Positions 1 to 7,757 are shown, numbered from the stretch's first letter. The stretch: 58,480 bases of DNA from Oscillospiraceae bacterium (GCA_017938625.1 JAGBBD010000037.1:1-58480), one strand, 5' to 3'. Notes: a model not told the origin generated them from the letters alone. Program-made: numbers and translations.

Positions 1-403
1 TAACTTCCTTCTTGGGCAGCATTGCGAAGGTGCCGTCCTCTTCCATCTTCTTCAGCTGAGCCAGGCGCTCGATACGGGTGCGCATGGTCTTGAAGTTGGT
101 GAGCATACCGCCCAGCCAACGAGCGTTGACGTAGTACTGGCCAACACGCTCAGCCTCTTCCTTGATGGCGTCCTGAGCCTGCTTCTTGGTGCCGACGAAC
201 AGAATGTTCTCGCCGTTGGCGGCCAGCTCACGCACGAAGGAATAAGCCTCTTCCAGCTTCTTCACGGTCTTCTGCAGATCGATGATGTAGATGCCGTTGC
301 GCTCGGGGTAGATGTAGGTTGCCATTTTGGGGTTCCAGCGGCGGGTCTGGTGACCGAAGTGGACGCCAGCTTCCAGCAGCTGCTTCATGGATACGACTGC
401 CAT
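1..403 (-). CDS. rpsB: 30S ribosomal protein S2 (partial, C-terminus beyond window)
   Basis: Ribosomal protein S2 of the small subunit, needed for translation. The first 134 residues are visible and begin [20 protein letters not shown], the standard S2 N-terminus; the [13 protein letters not shown] segment that follows is also diagnostic. The gene runs off the left edge, so about the last 110 residues are missing. The ATG at 403 has an AAAGGAG site at 411-417. A strong vegetative promoter lies about 130 bases upstream, leaving a long untranslated leader; S2 mRNAs often carry an autoregulatory leader, but I cannot show one here. Confidence 0.97.
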   Translation of the reverse strand, partial: MAVVSMKQLLEAGVHFGHQTRRWNPKMATYIYPERNGIYIIDLQKTVKKLEEAYSFVRELAANGENILFVGTKKQAQDAIKEEAERVGQYYVNARWLGGMLTNFKTMRTRIERLAQLKKMEEDGTFAMLPKKEV

Positions 404-535
404 AGTTTTATTTCTCCTTTTTGTTTGTACCTCCACCCTGATCATCTCCGATCCTTCCACCGCTCATGCGGCACAGGGAGGACAGATCCTCGGGTGTGTG
501 GTTTAGATTAGTTGTGCTATTTGCACACCTGGTGT

Positions 536-564
536 ATTTTATCAGATTACGCCCAGTTATGCAA
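536..564 (-). promoter_or_regulatory. Vegetative promoter of rpsB
   Basis: On the minus strand TTGCAT is followed by a 17-base spacer and TAAAAT. It is the only good SigA-type promoter between the YmxH-like gene and rpsB and gives a leader of about 125 bases. Confidence 0.75.
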
Positions 565-592
565 GTGTTTTTTTCATGATTTCGGTAATTTT

Positions 593-874
593 TTAAGAAA
601 ATATGCCTCTTTTTTCTTTTGGATGACGGACATCCTCGAGACACACATCCACAAGGATCAGATCGTCACCGATCCTGCGGATGCACTGCCACGGCAAAAC
701 ATAGATTCCACGAGCGCCAAAAAGCCCAAAAAAGCGACCGGGACACGGTACGGACAGGCTGATGATGCGGCCGCTTTCCGCCTCCAGCTCCAGATCCGAC
801 ACATATCCCAGCCGCCTTCCGTCGCAGATATTGATGACTTCCTTACAGCAAAGCTCCCGAAAGCGGATGATCAT
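593..874 (-). CDS. YlmC/YmxH family PRC-barrel sporulation protein
   Basis: A 93-residue PRC-barrel protein of the YlmC/YmxH family, conserved in spore formers. The sequence has the family pattern RFRELCCKEVINICDGRRLG at the N-terminus, a central ESGRIISLSVP strand and the PWQCIRRIGDDLILVD ending. Precise function is unknown; PRC barrels usually mediate protein or RNA contacts. It lies 49 bases downstream of sigG on the same strand, a common clostridial arrangement, so it is probably co-transcribed with sigG in the forespore. That expression is inferred from position. Confidence 0.85.
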   Translation of the reverse strand: MIIRFRELCCKEVINICDGRRLGYVSDLELEAESGRIISLSVPCPGRFFGLFGARGIYVLPWQCIRRIGDDLILVDVCLEDVRHPKEKRGIFS

Positions 875-923
875 AGCAGCGCCTCCTTTGGCTCATGTAT
901 ATGCAGCCAAAGCGTCCCACATG

Positions 924-1697
924 CTAACAGATGGCTTCTCGGATGGTGCCGAGGGCATTTTTTTCAAGCCGGGAGACCTGTGCCTGGGAGATGCCGATCT
1001 GCTTTGCCACTTCCATCTGCGTCCTGCCCTCATGAAAGCGCAGCGCCAGGATCTGCCGCTCCCGCTCATCCAGATGGTGCAGTGCCTCCTTCAAGGCGAT
1101 CTGCTCCATCCACTTTTCATCGGTGTTTCTGGTATCGCGCACTTGATCCATAACAGTCAGAGGATCTCCGCCGTCGGAATATACCGGCTCATACAAAGAG
1201 ATGGGCACTGCCACCGCATCCATGGCACTGACCACTTCAGAAAGAGGCAGCTGCATTTTCTCCGCCACCTGCTCCATGGTCGGCTCTCTGCCCAGTTCCA
1301 GCAAAAGCTGCTCCTTGCACTGCAGGATGCGATATGCAAGATCCCGGACAGAACGGCTGACGCGGATAGGGCTGTTGTCGCGCAGATACCGCCGGATCTC
1401 ACCTGCGATCATGGGTACACCGTAGGTGGAAAAACGCACTTCCTTGGTGGCATCGAAATTCTGCACCGCCTTTAACAGACCGATACACCCCACCTGAAAC
1501 AGATCATCCGGGTTTTCTCCCCTGCCCATAAACCGCTGCGTCACAGACAGGACAAGGCGAAGATTTCCTTCCACAAGTCTGTCTCTGGCTTCCTTGTCCC
1601 CTGCCTTTGCCTTTGCAAGAAGCTGCGTCATTTCCTCCTGCTTGAGCGTTTTCAGTCTGGATGTGTTGACGCCGCAGATCTCTACCTTTGACTGCAT
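924..1697 (-). CDS. sigG: RNA polymerase sporulation sigma factor SigG
   Basis: Late forespore sigma factor of 258 residues. The N-terminus KVEICGVNTSRLK is the SigG signature (the SpoIIAB-binding region). Region 2 contains DDLFQVGCIGLLKAV and VRFSTYGVPMIAGEIRRYLR; region 4 contains the helix-turn-helix QMEVAKQIGISQAQVSRLEK. I start at ATG 1697 (MQSKVEIC) because GGGAGGT lies just upstream; the in-frame ATG at 1721 would put that site inside the coding region and has none of its own. A SigF/SigG-type promoter precedes it. Confidence 0.96.
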   Translation of the reverse strand: MQSKVEICGVNTSRLKTLKQEEMTQLLAKAKAGDKEARDRLVEGNLRLVLSVTQRFMGRGENPDDLFQVGCIGLLKAVQNFDATKEVRFSTYGVPMIAGEIRRYLRDNSPIRVSRSVRDLAYRILQCKEQLLLELGREPTMEQVAEKMQLPLSEVVSAMDAVAVPISLYEPVYSDGGDPLTVMDQVRDTRNTDEKWMEQIALKEALHHLDERERQILALRFHEGRTQMEVAKQIGISQAQVSRLEKNALGTIREAIC

Positions 1698-1744
1698 ACT
1701 ACCTCCCGGGCCGGAGCGCATCTTCTTTCTCCGGCAGCGTTTTC

Positions 1745-1773
1745 AGTATTTCCCGTCCAAGGAAAAATCATAC
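1745..1773 (-). promoter_or_regulatory. Probable SigF/SigG-type promoter of sigG
   Basis: On the minus strand GTATG, a 15-base spacer and GGAAATACT fit the forespore consensus GyATA...GGnnAnAnT with one mismatch in the -35 element. The predicted 5' leader to ATG 1697 is about 40 bases. The same layout is found before gpr at 2918-2946. Confidence 0.6.
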
Positions 1774-1848
1774 GGCATAATCTTGCGTTATGCTGTTCCG
1801 TCAACCAATCTCATGGGACTTTTTGAGGGAAAACCGCTTCAAAAGCAG

Positions 1849-1928
1849 TTGTGGAAAACTCTGTTGAAATTGTTAGCAAACCATTGTGAGTTCACAGTTT
1901 TGCACATTCTCCACACAGTTTTCCACAA
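1849..1928. other. Cluster of three DnaA-box-like 9-mers in inverted repeats
   Basis: The gap between sigG and gpr (1698-2007) has no gene. It holds a perfect 12-base inverted pair, TTGTGGAAAACT (1849-1860) and AGTTTTCCACAA (1917-1928), an inner TGTGAGTTCACA palindrome and TTTTGCACA at 1898-1906. TTTTCCACA and TTTTGCACA each differ by one base from the DnaA box TTATNCACA. It may be a DnaA-binding cluster or a weak terminator region for gpr. No dnaA/dnaN gene is nearby, so a replication origin is not claimed. Confidence 0.35.
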
Positions 1929-2007
1929 TACGAAAACCCAAACTTTTTAGAAATTCCTCAGATAAAATCGGTTTACATAAGAATTTGCAATTTCTTTCAT
2001 AACGAAA

Positions 2008-2886
2008 CTAACCCACAAAACAGGAGATATCCGACACGGTCAATCCCCGGTGCAATGCAAGGCTGATCCCGTAGCCCAAGAGCCTTGCAAGGGTGTTGAC
2101 TCTTGCATCGATATCTCGTGGGGTAACGATCATGGATCTGTCGCAATTTGTTTTGATATTTCCGTGTTTTCCGACATTTTCCTCAATTGCGTCCTGTAAA
2201 AGTGTGGCAGCCTCCACCACCGTGGGAACGCCGACCGCCACCACCGGCACACCGAGAGATTCCCTGTCAAAAGCCATGCGATGGTTGCCCACTCCCGAGC
2301 CGGGTGTGATGCCCGTGTCTGTCAGCTGCACCGTGGCACAGACTCTGCCGGGCTCTCTCGATGCCAGCGCATCCACCACGACCACACAGCAGGGTGCCGA
2401 TCTTTCCACAATACCGCGGACGACCTCGGCACTTTCCAGTCCCGTTGTCCCCAAAACACCGGGGGCAATGGCGCTGACAGATCGAAGCTGTGGAAAACTT
2501 CTGCCAAGATGCCGCGTAACCACAAGGTGATCCATGGCTCTTGGCCCCACCGCATCCGGTGTCACATTTCCGTTTCCAAGACCTGCCACCAGAACACTGC
2601 CGGTCTTTGGCAGCATCCGGCCCAGTTCCTTACCAAGACAGACCGCCGCTCTGGTAAACCCCGACGGGTCACGGATCAGATCTTTTTTCCATTCCAAGGT
2701 CACATAGCTTCCCACAGGCTTCTGCAGCGCACGCTCCCCACGGTGGTCCAGTACTTCCACTTTTGTCAAGGTCAGCCCCTGTCCGCTCCACGACCGTGCA
2801 CGGACTCCCGGTAATTTTGTGGTCTTGCCTGCACTTTCCTGCCAGATCTCTCTGGCTTCCACCGCCAGATCCGTCCGTTTTCCCAT
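2008..2886 (-). CDS. gpr: Germination protease GPR (aspartic endopeptidase A25)
   Basis: GPR degrades small acid-soluble spore proteins at germination and is made as a zymogen in the forespore. The 292-residue product has the family hallmarks VLVAGLGNGNVTPDAVGPRA, SAIAPGVLGTTGLESAEVV, VVVDALASRE and TDTGITPGSGVGNHR. Start ATG 2886 (MGKRTDLAVEARE) has GGGAGG upstream; the first 15 or so residues match the propeptide removed on activation. A SigF/SigG-type promoter lies immediately upstream, divergent from rpsT, a conserved gpr/rpsT arrangement in Firmicutes. Confidence 0.96.
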   Translation of the reverse strand: MGKRTDLAVEAREIWQESAGKTTKLPGVRARSWSGQGLTLTKVEVLDHRGERALQKPVGSYVTLEWKKDLIRDPSGFTRAAVCLGKELGRMLPKTGSVLVAGLGNGNVTPDAVGPRAMDHLVVTRHLGRSFPQLRSVSAIAPGVLGTTGLESAEVVRGIVERSAPCCVVVVDALASREPGRVCATVQLTDTGITPGSGVGNHRMAFDRESLGVPVVAVGVPTVVEAATLLQDAIEENVGKHGNIKTNCDRSMIVTPRDIDARVNTLARLLGYGISLALHRGLTVSDISCFVG

Positions 2887-2917
2887 GTTTTTTCCTCCCA
2901 TTTGCCTGTTTGTATCC

Positions 2918-2946
2918 ATTTTTCCCCTGTGCGTCCCTGTCCATGC
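2918..2946 (-). promoter_or_regulatory. Probable SigF/SigG-type promoter of gpr
   Basis: On the minus strand GCATG, a 15-base spacer and GGGAAAAAT match the forespore consensus, with the same spacing and the same -35 deviation as the sigG promoter. The predicted leader is about 25 bases. Confidence 0.6.
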
Positions 2947-2978
2947 GAAAAATTTTTTAAAAAACAGTAAAATAACAC

Positions 2979-3007
2979 TTGATTTTACAGAAACCTTTCG
3001 CTATAAT
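2979..3007 (+). promoter_or_regulatory. Vegetative promoter of rpsT
   Basis: TTGATT, 17 bases, TATAAT. The gene starts 63 bases downstream. It lies back to back with the forespore promoter of gpr. Confidence 0.85.
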
Positions 3008-3069
3008 GTATTTCTGCATGAGGTTGAATTTTGTATTCCCATGGTAACGCTATTGGAGGAGGTGTAACA

Positions 3070-3333
3070 ATGCCCAACATTAAGTCTTCTAAGAAAGACG
3101 TTCTGCGCACTGCGATTCGGAACGAAAAGAACAGAGCTGCAAAGTCTGTCCTGAAAACCACCCTGAAGAAGTTCGACGCTGCCCTGGCAGAAGGCAACCG
3201 TGAGCAGGCCGATAGCGCTTACAAGGCTGCCGTCAAGACCATTGACGAGTCTGTCAAGAAGGGAATTCTGCATAAGAATACCGCTGCACGCAAGAAGAGC
3301 AGCATCACCCTGAAGCTGAACAAGCTGGCTTAA
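3070..3333 (+). CDS. rpsT: 30S ribosomal protein S20
   Basis: S20 binds 16S rRNA early in 30S assembly. The 87-residue product MPNIKSSKKDVLRTAIRNEK is a typical lysine-rich helical S20 with the conserved HKNTAARKKS near the C-terminus. ATG 3070 follows a strong GGAGGAGGTG site. The gene is monocistronic, with its own promoter upstream and an intrinsic terminator 15 bases after the stop. Confidence 0.97.
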   Translation: MPNIKSSKKDVLRTAIRNEKNRAAKSVLKTTLKKFDAALAEGNREQADSAYKAAVKTIDESVKKGILHKNTAARKKSSITLKLNKLA

Positions 3334-3347
3334 TCACACAGCGTTTG

Positions 3348-3380
3348 AACGCCCTCTGATCTCCAGAGGGCGTTTTGCTT
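3348..3380 (+). terminator. rpsT terminator
   Basis: AACGCCCTCT (3348-3357) pairs with AGAGGGCGTT (3365-3374), followed by a T-rich tail. Confidence 0.85.
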
Positions 3381-3406
3381 TCTGTATTAACCAAACTTTC
3401 ACAAAT

Positions 3407-3440
3407 AATAAGACTGTCCGCTTTCACGGACAGTCTTATT
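3407..3440 (-). terminator. Terminator of the GH20 gene
   Basis: A perfect 14-base inverted repeat, AATAAGACTGTCCG and its complement, sits three bases past the GH20 stop. T/A-rich flanks on both sides may let it work in both directions. Confidence 0.7.
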
Positions 3441-3443
3441 TCT

Positions 3444-5318
3444 TTATTCCACAAATCCGTCGATCAAAGCATCGTAGCGCCCTGTTGCTTTGTAGGTACA
3501 TTCCGGCAAAGGTCTGGTCAGCTGAGAACGATCCCCGTCCGGCAGCAGGCAGAAGTTCACCTGACATTCTTTCATAATGGGAACATACTCCACATGATCC
3601 AATTCCTTCTCCGGGAAGGGATCTTCGTAGCTGCACTCGTAGACCACCAGATCCTCCAGCATCTGCGGAAGCGTCCCTGCGCTGAGCTGGAAGAGCTCCA
3701 GCTGCGTCTGCTCCGTGGGCTTACGGCAATGACCGATGTGGGTGCCAAATTTCACCGGCAAGTATGCCTTGGTACCATCCGCATAGGTCAGTTCATACTG
3801 CCCCATAAGGAACTTCTCATCCTCAATAAACAAACCGTCATAGAAATAGTCATAGGCAACACGCAGGTTGGTCGTATGCAAAAAGCGGATGGGATTGTCG
3901 ATCTTTTTGCTGTGCCAGCGATAGGCCTCCTCCATAACGTGCTGCACCAGCCACGGTTTTTTATCATCGTCATAATCACGGCAGCAGAAAGCATAGGCGC
4001 CTGCCATCAGATCAAAGTACTGGCAGTTTCGCTGCATATACTCGTCCTCCGAGCCGCCCCAGTTTCCGATCCAGCCGCCCAGCGCACCGCGGGAAACGCG
4101 ATCCTTCCACTTTTTCAGCTGGATCACATACAGATTGCCGAATGCCATGTCAAAGCCGCGCTCATGGTAGACATTGTCATAGGCATCATCAAAGACCCAG
4201 TACCAATGGATATACAAGATCCCCTCCGGCAGCAGGTCGCGGCAGGGATACAGGTTGGGGATCTCACAGATACCGCCGTTCTTTTCATAGCGGTTTCCCG
4301 TGCCGCCTACAGGCTTGCCGTCATGGTCATAGGAGTTGAGCAGCTTTTCTCCCCACATGGAAGTCCTGACACCCTTGCTGTCAAGATACCCTTTGATCTT
4401 TTTAATGTCCTGCACATACAATTCATGCGGTTTTTGCCCACAGCATCTTGGGCACACACCGATGGAATACAGCTCATCATGCCCAATGTGGATCATTTTG
4501 GGCGCAAAGACGTCCATAACCTCATCAAGAATATCAAACACCAGCCCATAAGTATCCGGATGGTTGGGACAGTAGGCATCGGGATAGGCATCCCCTTCCC
4601 GTTCCCGGATCTCCGGATGTGCCATGACCAGATAGTCGCAGTGGCTCAAGGTGGGACATTCCGGCACGATCTCCAGACCGCGCTCACGGCAGTATGCCGC
4701 AAGATCTCTGCATTCCTCCTGTGTCAGGAAGCTGCCGTTGCCGTTATCGCAATGGATAGAGTTTTTCCGCCACGGATATAAGCCATGCTGAATCTCCCGG
4801 GAGCGGCCGGAATAGGATCTGGTGTCTTTGCAATATTCCACCCAGGTCTCATTGATCTCCGGATGGCGCTTATATTCCATAGCACCGCCGATCTCCAGAA
4901 TGATGGTGCTGTACTGATAGCGCACCAGAAGATCCACCACCGCCTTGAAGTCCGCCAGACCTTCACGATCCGGCAGAAACGTCCGATAGCCTCTGACAGG
5001 GCAGACCGGCTCACCCGTTACAATGCCCTGCTCCGTTTCTCCATAAGAAAGCAGATCCAGCAAAGCGGCATAGCCATTCATCAGACCGCGCTGTGTGCCG
5101 GCACTTACCACAGTATCTTCCGCCAGGGTGATGGTATATGCTTCCCCACGCTCTTGTCCATAGCAGAAGCTGACACTTCTGCACGGCACAATCCCTTCCA
5201 CATTGAAAGCTTCGGAAAGCTGCCGCTCAATATAGGCAACAGGGGCGCTCACAACGGTCTGCGCCGTAAAGGAGAGCTTCTCACCTGTGACGGTACGTTC
5301 AATGGGAGTAAAAAACAT
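3444..5318 (-). CDS. Glycoside hydrolase family 20 protein (beta-N-acetylhexosaminidase-like)
   Basis: Predicted cytoplasmic GH20 enzyme of 624 residues removing terminal N-acetylhexosamines by substrate-assisted catalysis. The catalytic Asp-Glu pair is visible in MIHIGHDEL at about residues 275-283 (D281, E282). An N-terminal GH20b-like domain (about 1-105) precedes the TIM barrel, which begins near VRGYRTFLPDREG. No signal peptide is present, so it probably acts on imported oligosaccharides. ATG 5318 is chosen because AGAGGTG sits six bases upstream; the GTG at 5327 would overlap that site. The gene stands alone between two terminators and its substrate is not known. Confidence 0.85.
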   Translation of the reverse strand: MFFTPIERTVTGEKLSFTAQTVVSAPVAYIERQLSEAFNVEGIVPCRSVSFCYGQERGEAYTITLAEDTVVSAGTQRGLMNGYAALLDLLSYGETEQGIVTGEPVCPVRGYRTFLPDREGLADFKAVVDLLVRYQYSTIILEIGGAMEYKRHPEINETWVEYCKDTRSYSGRSREIQHGLYPWRKNSIHCDNGNGSFLTQEECRDLAAYCRERGLEIVPECPTLSHCDYLVMAHPEIREREGDAYPDAYCPNHPDTYGLVFDILDEVMDVFAPKMIHIGHDELYSIGVCPRCCGQKPHELYVQDIKKIKGYLDSKGVRTSMWGEKLLNSYDHDGKPVGGTGNRYEKNGGICEIPNLYPCRDLLPEGILYIHWYWVFDDAYDNVYHERGFDMAFGNLYVIQLKKWKDRVSRGALGGWIGNWGGSEDEYMQRNCQYFDLMAGAYAFCCRDYDDDKKPWLVQHVMEEAYRWHSKKIDNPIRFLHTTNLRVAYDYFYDGLFIEDEKFLMGQYELTYADGTKAYLPVKFGTHIGHCRKPTEQTQLELFQLSAGTLPQMLEDLVVYECSYEDPFPEKELDHVEYVPIMKECQVNFCLLPDGDRSQLTRPLPECTYKATGRYDALIDGFVE

Positions 5319-5376
5319 CGCTTTCACCTCTTGTTTTGGATAGTTTCATTGTAGCATCCAAACAGGAAAAAGCAAC

Positions 5377-5411
5377 AAAAAAAGCACCGGATACCACACG
5401 GTATCCGGTGC
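5377..5411 (-). terminator. cysK terminator
   Basis: The 12-base stem GCACCGGATACC with a four-base loop (5384-5411) is followed on the minus strand by seven T. It begins six bases after the cysK stop. Confidence 0.88.
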
Positions 5412-5417
5412 CTGTTT

Positions 5418-6347
5418 TCAGTCTTCAAAAACCTGTGTGCTGAAGTAGCGCTCACCGGTATCGGGCAGGACTGTGACCACAGTCTTGCCGGGGCCAAGCT
5501 GCTTGGCAAGGCGCAGGGCTGCCGCCACATTGGTGCCGCTGGAAATGCCGCACAAAATGCCCTCTTCGCGAATCAAGCGCTTGGTGGTGCTGATGGCCTC
5601 TTCGTCGGTGACGATGGCAATATCATTGTAGATCTCAAGATCCAGATTGCCGGGAATCAGCCCGTCGCCGATGCCCATCTGCAGATGGGTGCCGATGTTG
5701 CCGCCGGACAGGATCGCCGCATTCTCAGGCTCCACCGCCCAGATGGTCATATCGGGATTCTTCTCCTTCAAGGTCTGACCGATACCGGAGATGGTGCCGC
5801 CGGTACCGATGCCGGAGCAAAAACCGTGGATAGGACCATCCACCTGCTGCAGGATCTCCACAGCGGTAAAGTTTTTATGCACCTGCGGATTGGACGGGTT
5901 TTCAAACTGCTGGGGCACCCAGACTCTGGAGTCCTCACGCTCCATGCGCAGCGCCGTTTCCAGACACTCATTGATGCAGGCACCGATATCGCCTGCATCA
6001 TGGATCAGCACAAGCTCGGCACCGTAGCATTTGATCAGCTTCCGGCGCTCTTCAGATACGGAATCGGGCATAATGATTCGCACCTTATAACCTCTGACAG
6101 CACCCACCAGTGCAAGACCGATACCCTGATTGCCGGAAGTCGGCTCCACGATGATGGTATCTTCCTTGATGAGGCCCTTTTCTTCTGCATCGCAGATCAT
6201 ATTGTATGCCGTACGGGTCTTGATAGAGCCGCCGATGTTGACACCTTCGTACTTCACCAGCACCTGTGCGCAGCCCTCCGGCACAACGCGGTTAAGACGG
6301 ATCATAGGCGTATTGCCCAGTGCCTGCAAAACATTCTGATAAACCAA
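5418..6347 (-). CDS. cysK: Cysteine synthase family PLP enzyme
   Basis: O-acetylserine sulfhydrylase-type enzyme (309 residues) making cysteine from O-acetylserine and sulfide. Visible are the PLP lysine in GGSIKTRTAYNM (K43), the substrate loop PTSGNQGIGLALVG, the phosphate-binding GIGTGGTISGIG and the C-terminal GISSGTNVAAALRLA. The lysine motif reads SIKTR rather than the usual SVKDR, so it may belong to a divergent clostridial subgroup. The best start is TTG 6347: GGAGGG lies seven bases upstream of it, while the in-frame ATG 6362 has no binding site and would contain that GGAGGG. It has its own promoter and terminator. Confidence 0.88.
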   Translation of the reverse strand: MVYQNVLQALGNTPMIRLNRVVPEGCAQVLVKYEGVNIGGSIKTRTAYNMICDAEEKGLIKEDTIIVEPTSGNQGIGLALVGAVRGYKVRIIMPDSVSEERRKLIKCYGAELVLIHDAGDIGACINECLETALRMEREDSRVWVPQQFENPSNPQVHKNFTAVEILQQVDGPIHGFCSGIGTGGTISGIGQTLKEKNPDMTIWAVEPENAAILSGGNIGTHLQMGIGDGLIPGNLDLEIYNDIAIVTDEEAISTTKRLIREEGILCGISSGTNVAAALRLAKQLGPGKTVVTVLPDTGERYFSTQVFED

Positions 6348-6387
6348 ATGGAATCCCTCCATACTATATCTATGTACTGTAAACTTG

Positions 6388-6416
6388 ATTGTACTATATT
6401 CGGCAAAAAATTACAA
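6388..6416 (-). promoter_or_regulatory. Promoter of cysK
   Basis: TTGTAA, 17 bases, TACAAT on the minus strand, about 40 bases before the TTG start. Confidence 0.75.
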
Positions 6417-6437
6417 TCAGAATTTATTCATCAAATA

Positions 6438-6463
6438 AAAAAACGGGCGCTTTTAAGGCGCCC
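6438..6463 (-). terminator. Terminator upstream of cysK
   Basis: GGGCGC/GCGCCC stem (6445-6450 and 6458-6463) followed on the minus strand by seven T. It ends a transcript arriving from 6471 or beyond, just before the cysK promoter. Confidence 0.75.
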
Positions 6464-6470
6464 AACATAA

Positions 6471-6551
6471 TCATTTTACCACAGAGATTTTGGTTCCGTC
6501 AAGGAATTTCCAAGGCGCTTTCGCAATTTCTGCGTTTACCACAACTTTCAT
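6471..6551 (-). CDS. Possible 26-residue small protein or gene remnant
   Basis: An ATG frame encodes a 26-residue peptide beginning MKVVVNAEIAKAPWKFLDG, ending in TGA seven bases before an intrinsic terminator. I do not recognise it. No clear ribosome binding site precedes the ATG, which argues against translation; it could be the 3' remnant of a lost gene. The codons look ordinary and the terminator placement suggests the strand is or was transcribed. Confidence 0.22.
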   Translation of the reverse strand: MKVVVNAEIAKAPWKFLDGTKISVVK

Positions 6552-6596
6552 GATTTAAATTTATACAGCATTCCATCTTGCACCCTTACTGCCCGT

Positions 6597-6704
6597 GTGG
6601 TAAAGTATAGACAAGGAAAGGGTGATACCAATGTACACGTAATTCCAAAGGCTGAACGTGTAAAGAAACGTAAAGCCGCAGACAACGTGCATAGAGAACA
6701 GTAA
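6597..6704 (+). other. Unassigned stretch with a short open frame
   Basis: The gene-free interval 6552-6914 contains on the plus strand a 35-codon frame with possible GTG start, VKYRQGKGDTNVHVIPKAER..., lysine/arginine-rich, without a good binding site. It lies upstream of a strong terminator at 6774-6830. It could be a decayed gene or part of a non-coding transcript. I do not recognise it. Confidence 0.2.
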
Positions 6705-6773
6705 ACTGGGCTGCACCGTGTCTGATCCTGTAGAAACGTGAGGTTATAAAAATGATGGAACCCAAGGATTTGG

Positions 6774-6830
6774 GGAAATGACCTTTGATCGCTGAGCAAG
6801 TGCAAAGCATCAAAGGTCATTTCCTTTTTT
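6774..6830 (+). terminator. Strong intrinsic terminator in the 6.5-6.9 kb gap
   Basis: A perfect 16-base inverted repeat, GGAAATGACCTTTGAT (6774-6789) and its complement (6809-6824), followed by six T. No recognised gene precedes it on this strand, which implies an unannotated transcript. Confidence 0.8.
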
Positions 6831-6834
6831 ATAT

Positions 6835-6885
6835 GGCATACCCCGGCTGTGGCAGTCCTGGGGTTATGCCGACCGCCCCTTTTTT
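6835..6885 (+). terminator. Second hairpin with T-run
   Basis: GGCATACCCC (6835-6844) pairs with GGGGTTATGCC (6860-6870); a T-run follows ten bases later at 6880-6885. It may be a back-up terminator to the one just upstream. Confidence 0.45.
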
Positions 6886-6914
6886 ATTCGATAACTTCAG
6901 ACTCTGCAAGCAGT

Positions 6915-6944
6915 AACAGGACGGTTGCTCAACCGTCCTGTTTT
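6915..6944. terminator. Hairpin downstream of the DUF4886 gene
   Basis: Perfect 12-base stem AACAGGACGGTT with loop GCTC. TTTT follows on the plus strand; on the minus strand it lies 18 bases after the DUF4886 stop. Confidence 0.55.
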
Positions 6945-6960
6945 AAATATTGATGCAGCA

Positions 6961-7716
6961 TCAAATCTGCGTATCCACTATTTCCTTGATCACACGCAGC
7001 ACATTTTCATCACAAATGGCATTGGGTGCCAGACTTGTGTGCGGAACATAGATATTATCACCAATCCTGTTTCCTGTCAACAGCCTGTACCACACTGCCG
7101 CCAGCAAGTATCTGCCGTAGATCACATTCATATGAAATCCATCCCTGCAAAGAGACATTCCGCCATGCCCATAGACAAAGGGTTCTTTTGTCCGCAGTTG
7201 CTGAATAACGTCACCGCACGGGAGCAGGCGAAGTGCGTTTTGCTCTGCCGCGCTGCCATATGCCGCAGTCAGTTGTTCATACATTCTTCGTTGATCGTGA
7301 TCATACTTGGCAAATCCGGGATGGATACTGTCCGACTCATATGCCCAGGTTTGCTGCAGCAAAATCTCACTGTCCGGTCGTCTATCTTTGATATAGGCGA
7401 TCATATTTTCCAGATACGGATGATAGGTATCGGGCATTCCGCTGTCATAGCTGGCCTGCTGGGTTACGATATAGTCCCAGTTTTCCATGTCAAGCGCCTG
7501 CTGAACACCAATGTATTGACCTGTGGATGCGCCGTTTACTTCCAGCAAATACTCTTCAGCACCGCTTTCCATATTGCCCCAATGCTGCTGCAGGCTGCAG
7601 CCGCCGATGTAAAGATTGACCACTTTCATCTGCACATCATCCGCAGCCGCGATCTGGTGCAGATAGTAAGTAGCATCCTGCGAAAAGCTGTTGCCTATGG
7701 CAAGCAGTTTGATCAT
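6961..7716 (-). CDS. DUF4886 / SGNH-hydrolase-like protein
   Basis: A 251-residue cytoplasmic protein of the DUF4886 group, related to SGNH esterases. The block I motif IGNSFSQDATYYLH near the N-terminus holds the presumed nucleophile serine (about S10), and DGFHMN near residue 191 supplies the Asp/His pair. Such proteins are predicted carbohydrate or acyl esterases, but the substrate is unknown. GGGAG lies ten bases upstream of ATG 7716, slightly far. It is a single gene flanked by hairpins. Confidence 0.8.
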   Translation of the reverse strand: MIKLLAIGNSFSQDATYYLHQIAAADDVQMKVVNLYIGGCSLQQHWGNMESGAEEYLLEVNGASTGQYIGVQQALDMENWDYIVTQQASYDSGMPDTYHPYLENMIAYIKDRRPDSEILLQQTWAYESDSIHPGFAKYDHDQRRMYEQLTAAYGSAAEQNALRLLPCGDVIQQLRTKEPFVYGHGGMSLCRDGFHMNVIYGRYLLAAVWYRLLTGNRIGDNIYVPHTSLAPNAICDENVLRVIKEIVDTQI

Positions 7717-7757
7717 ATATCCGGTTCTCCCTTCTTCACAAAGGTATTTACTATATC

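Noticed and set aside
512-1475. Plus-strand open frames opposite ymxH and sigG
   Set aside because: Antisense to conserved sporulation genes; no supporting signals.
1849-1928. Chromosomal replication origin
   Set aside because: DnaA-like boxes are present but no dnaA, dnaN, gyrase genes or AT-rich unwinding region accompany them.
3375-4781. A 468-codon plus-strand open frame opposite the GH20 gene
   Set aside because: Antisense to a conserved glycosidase, no ribosome binding site, no domain.
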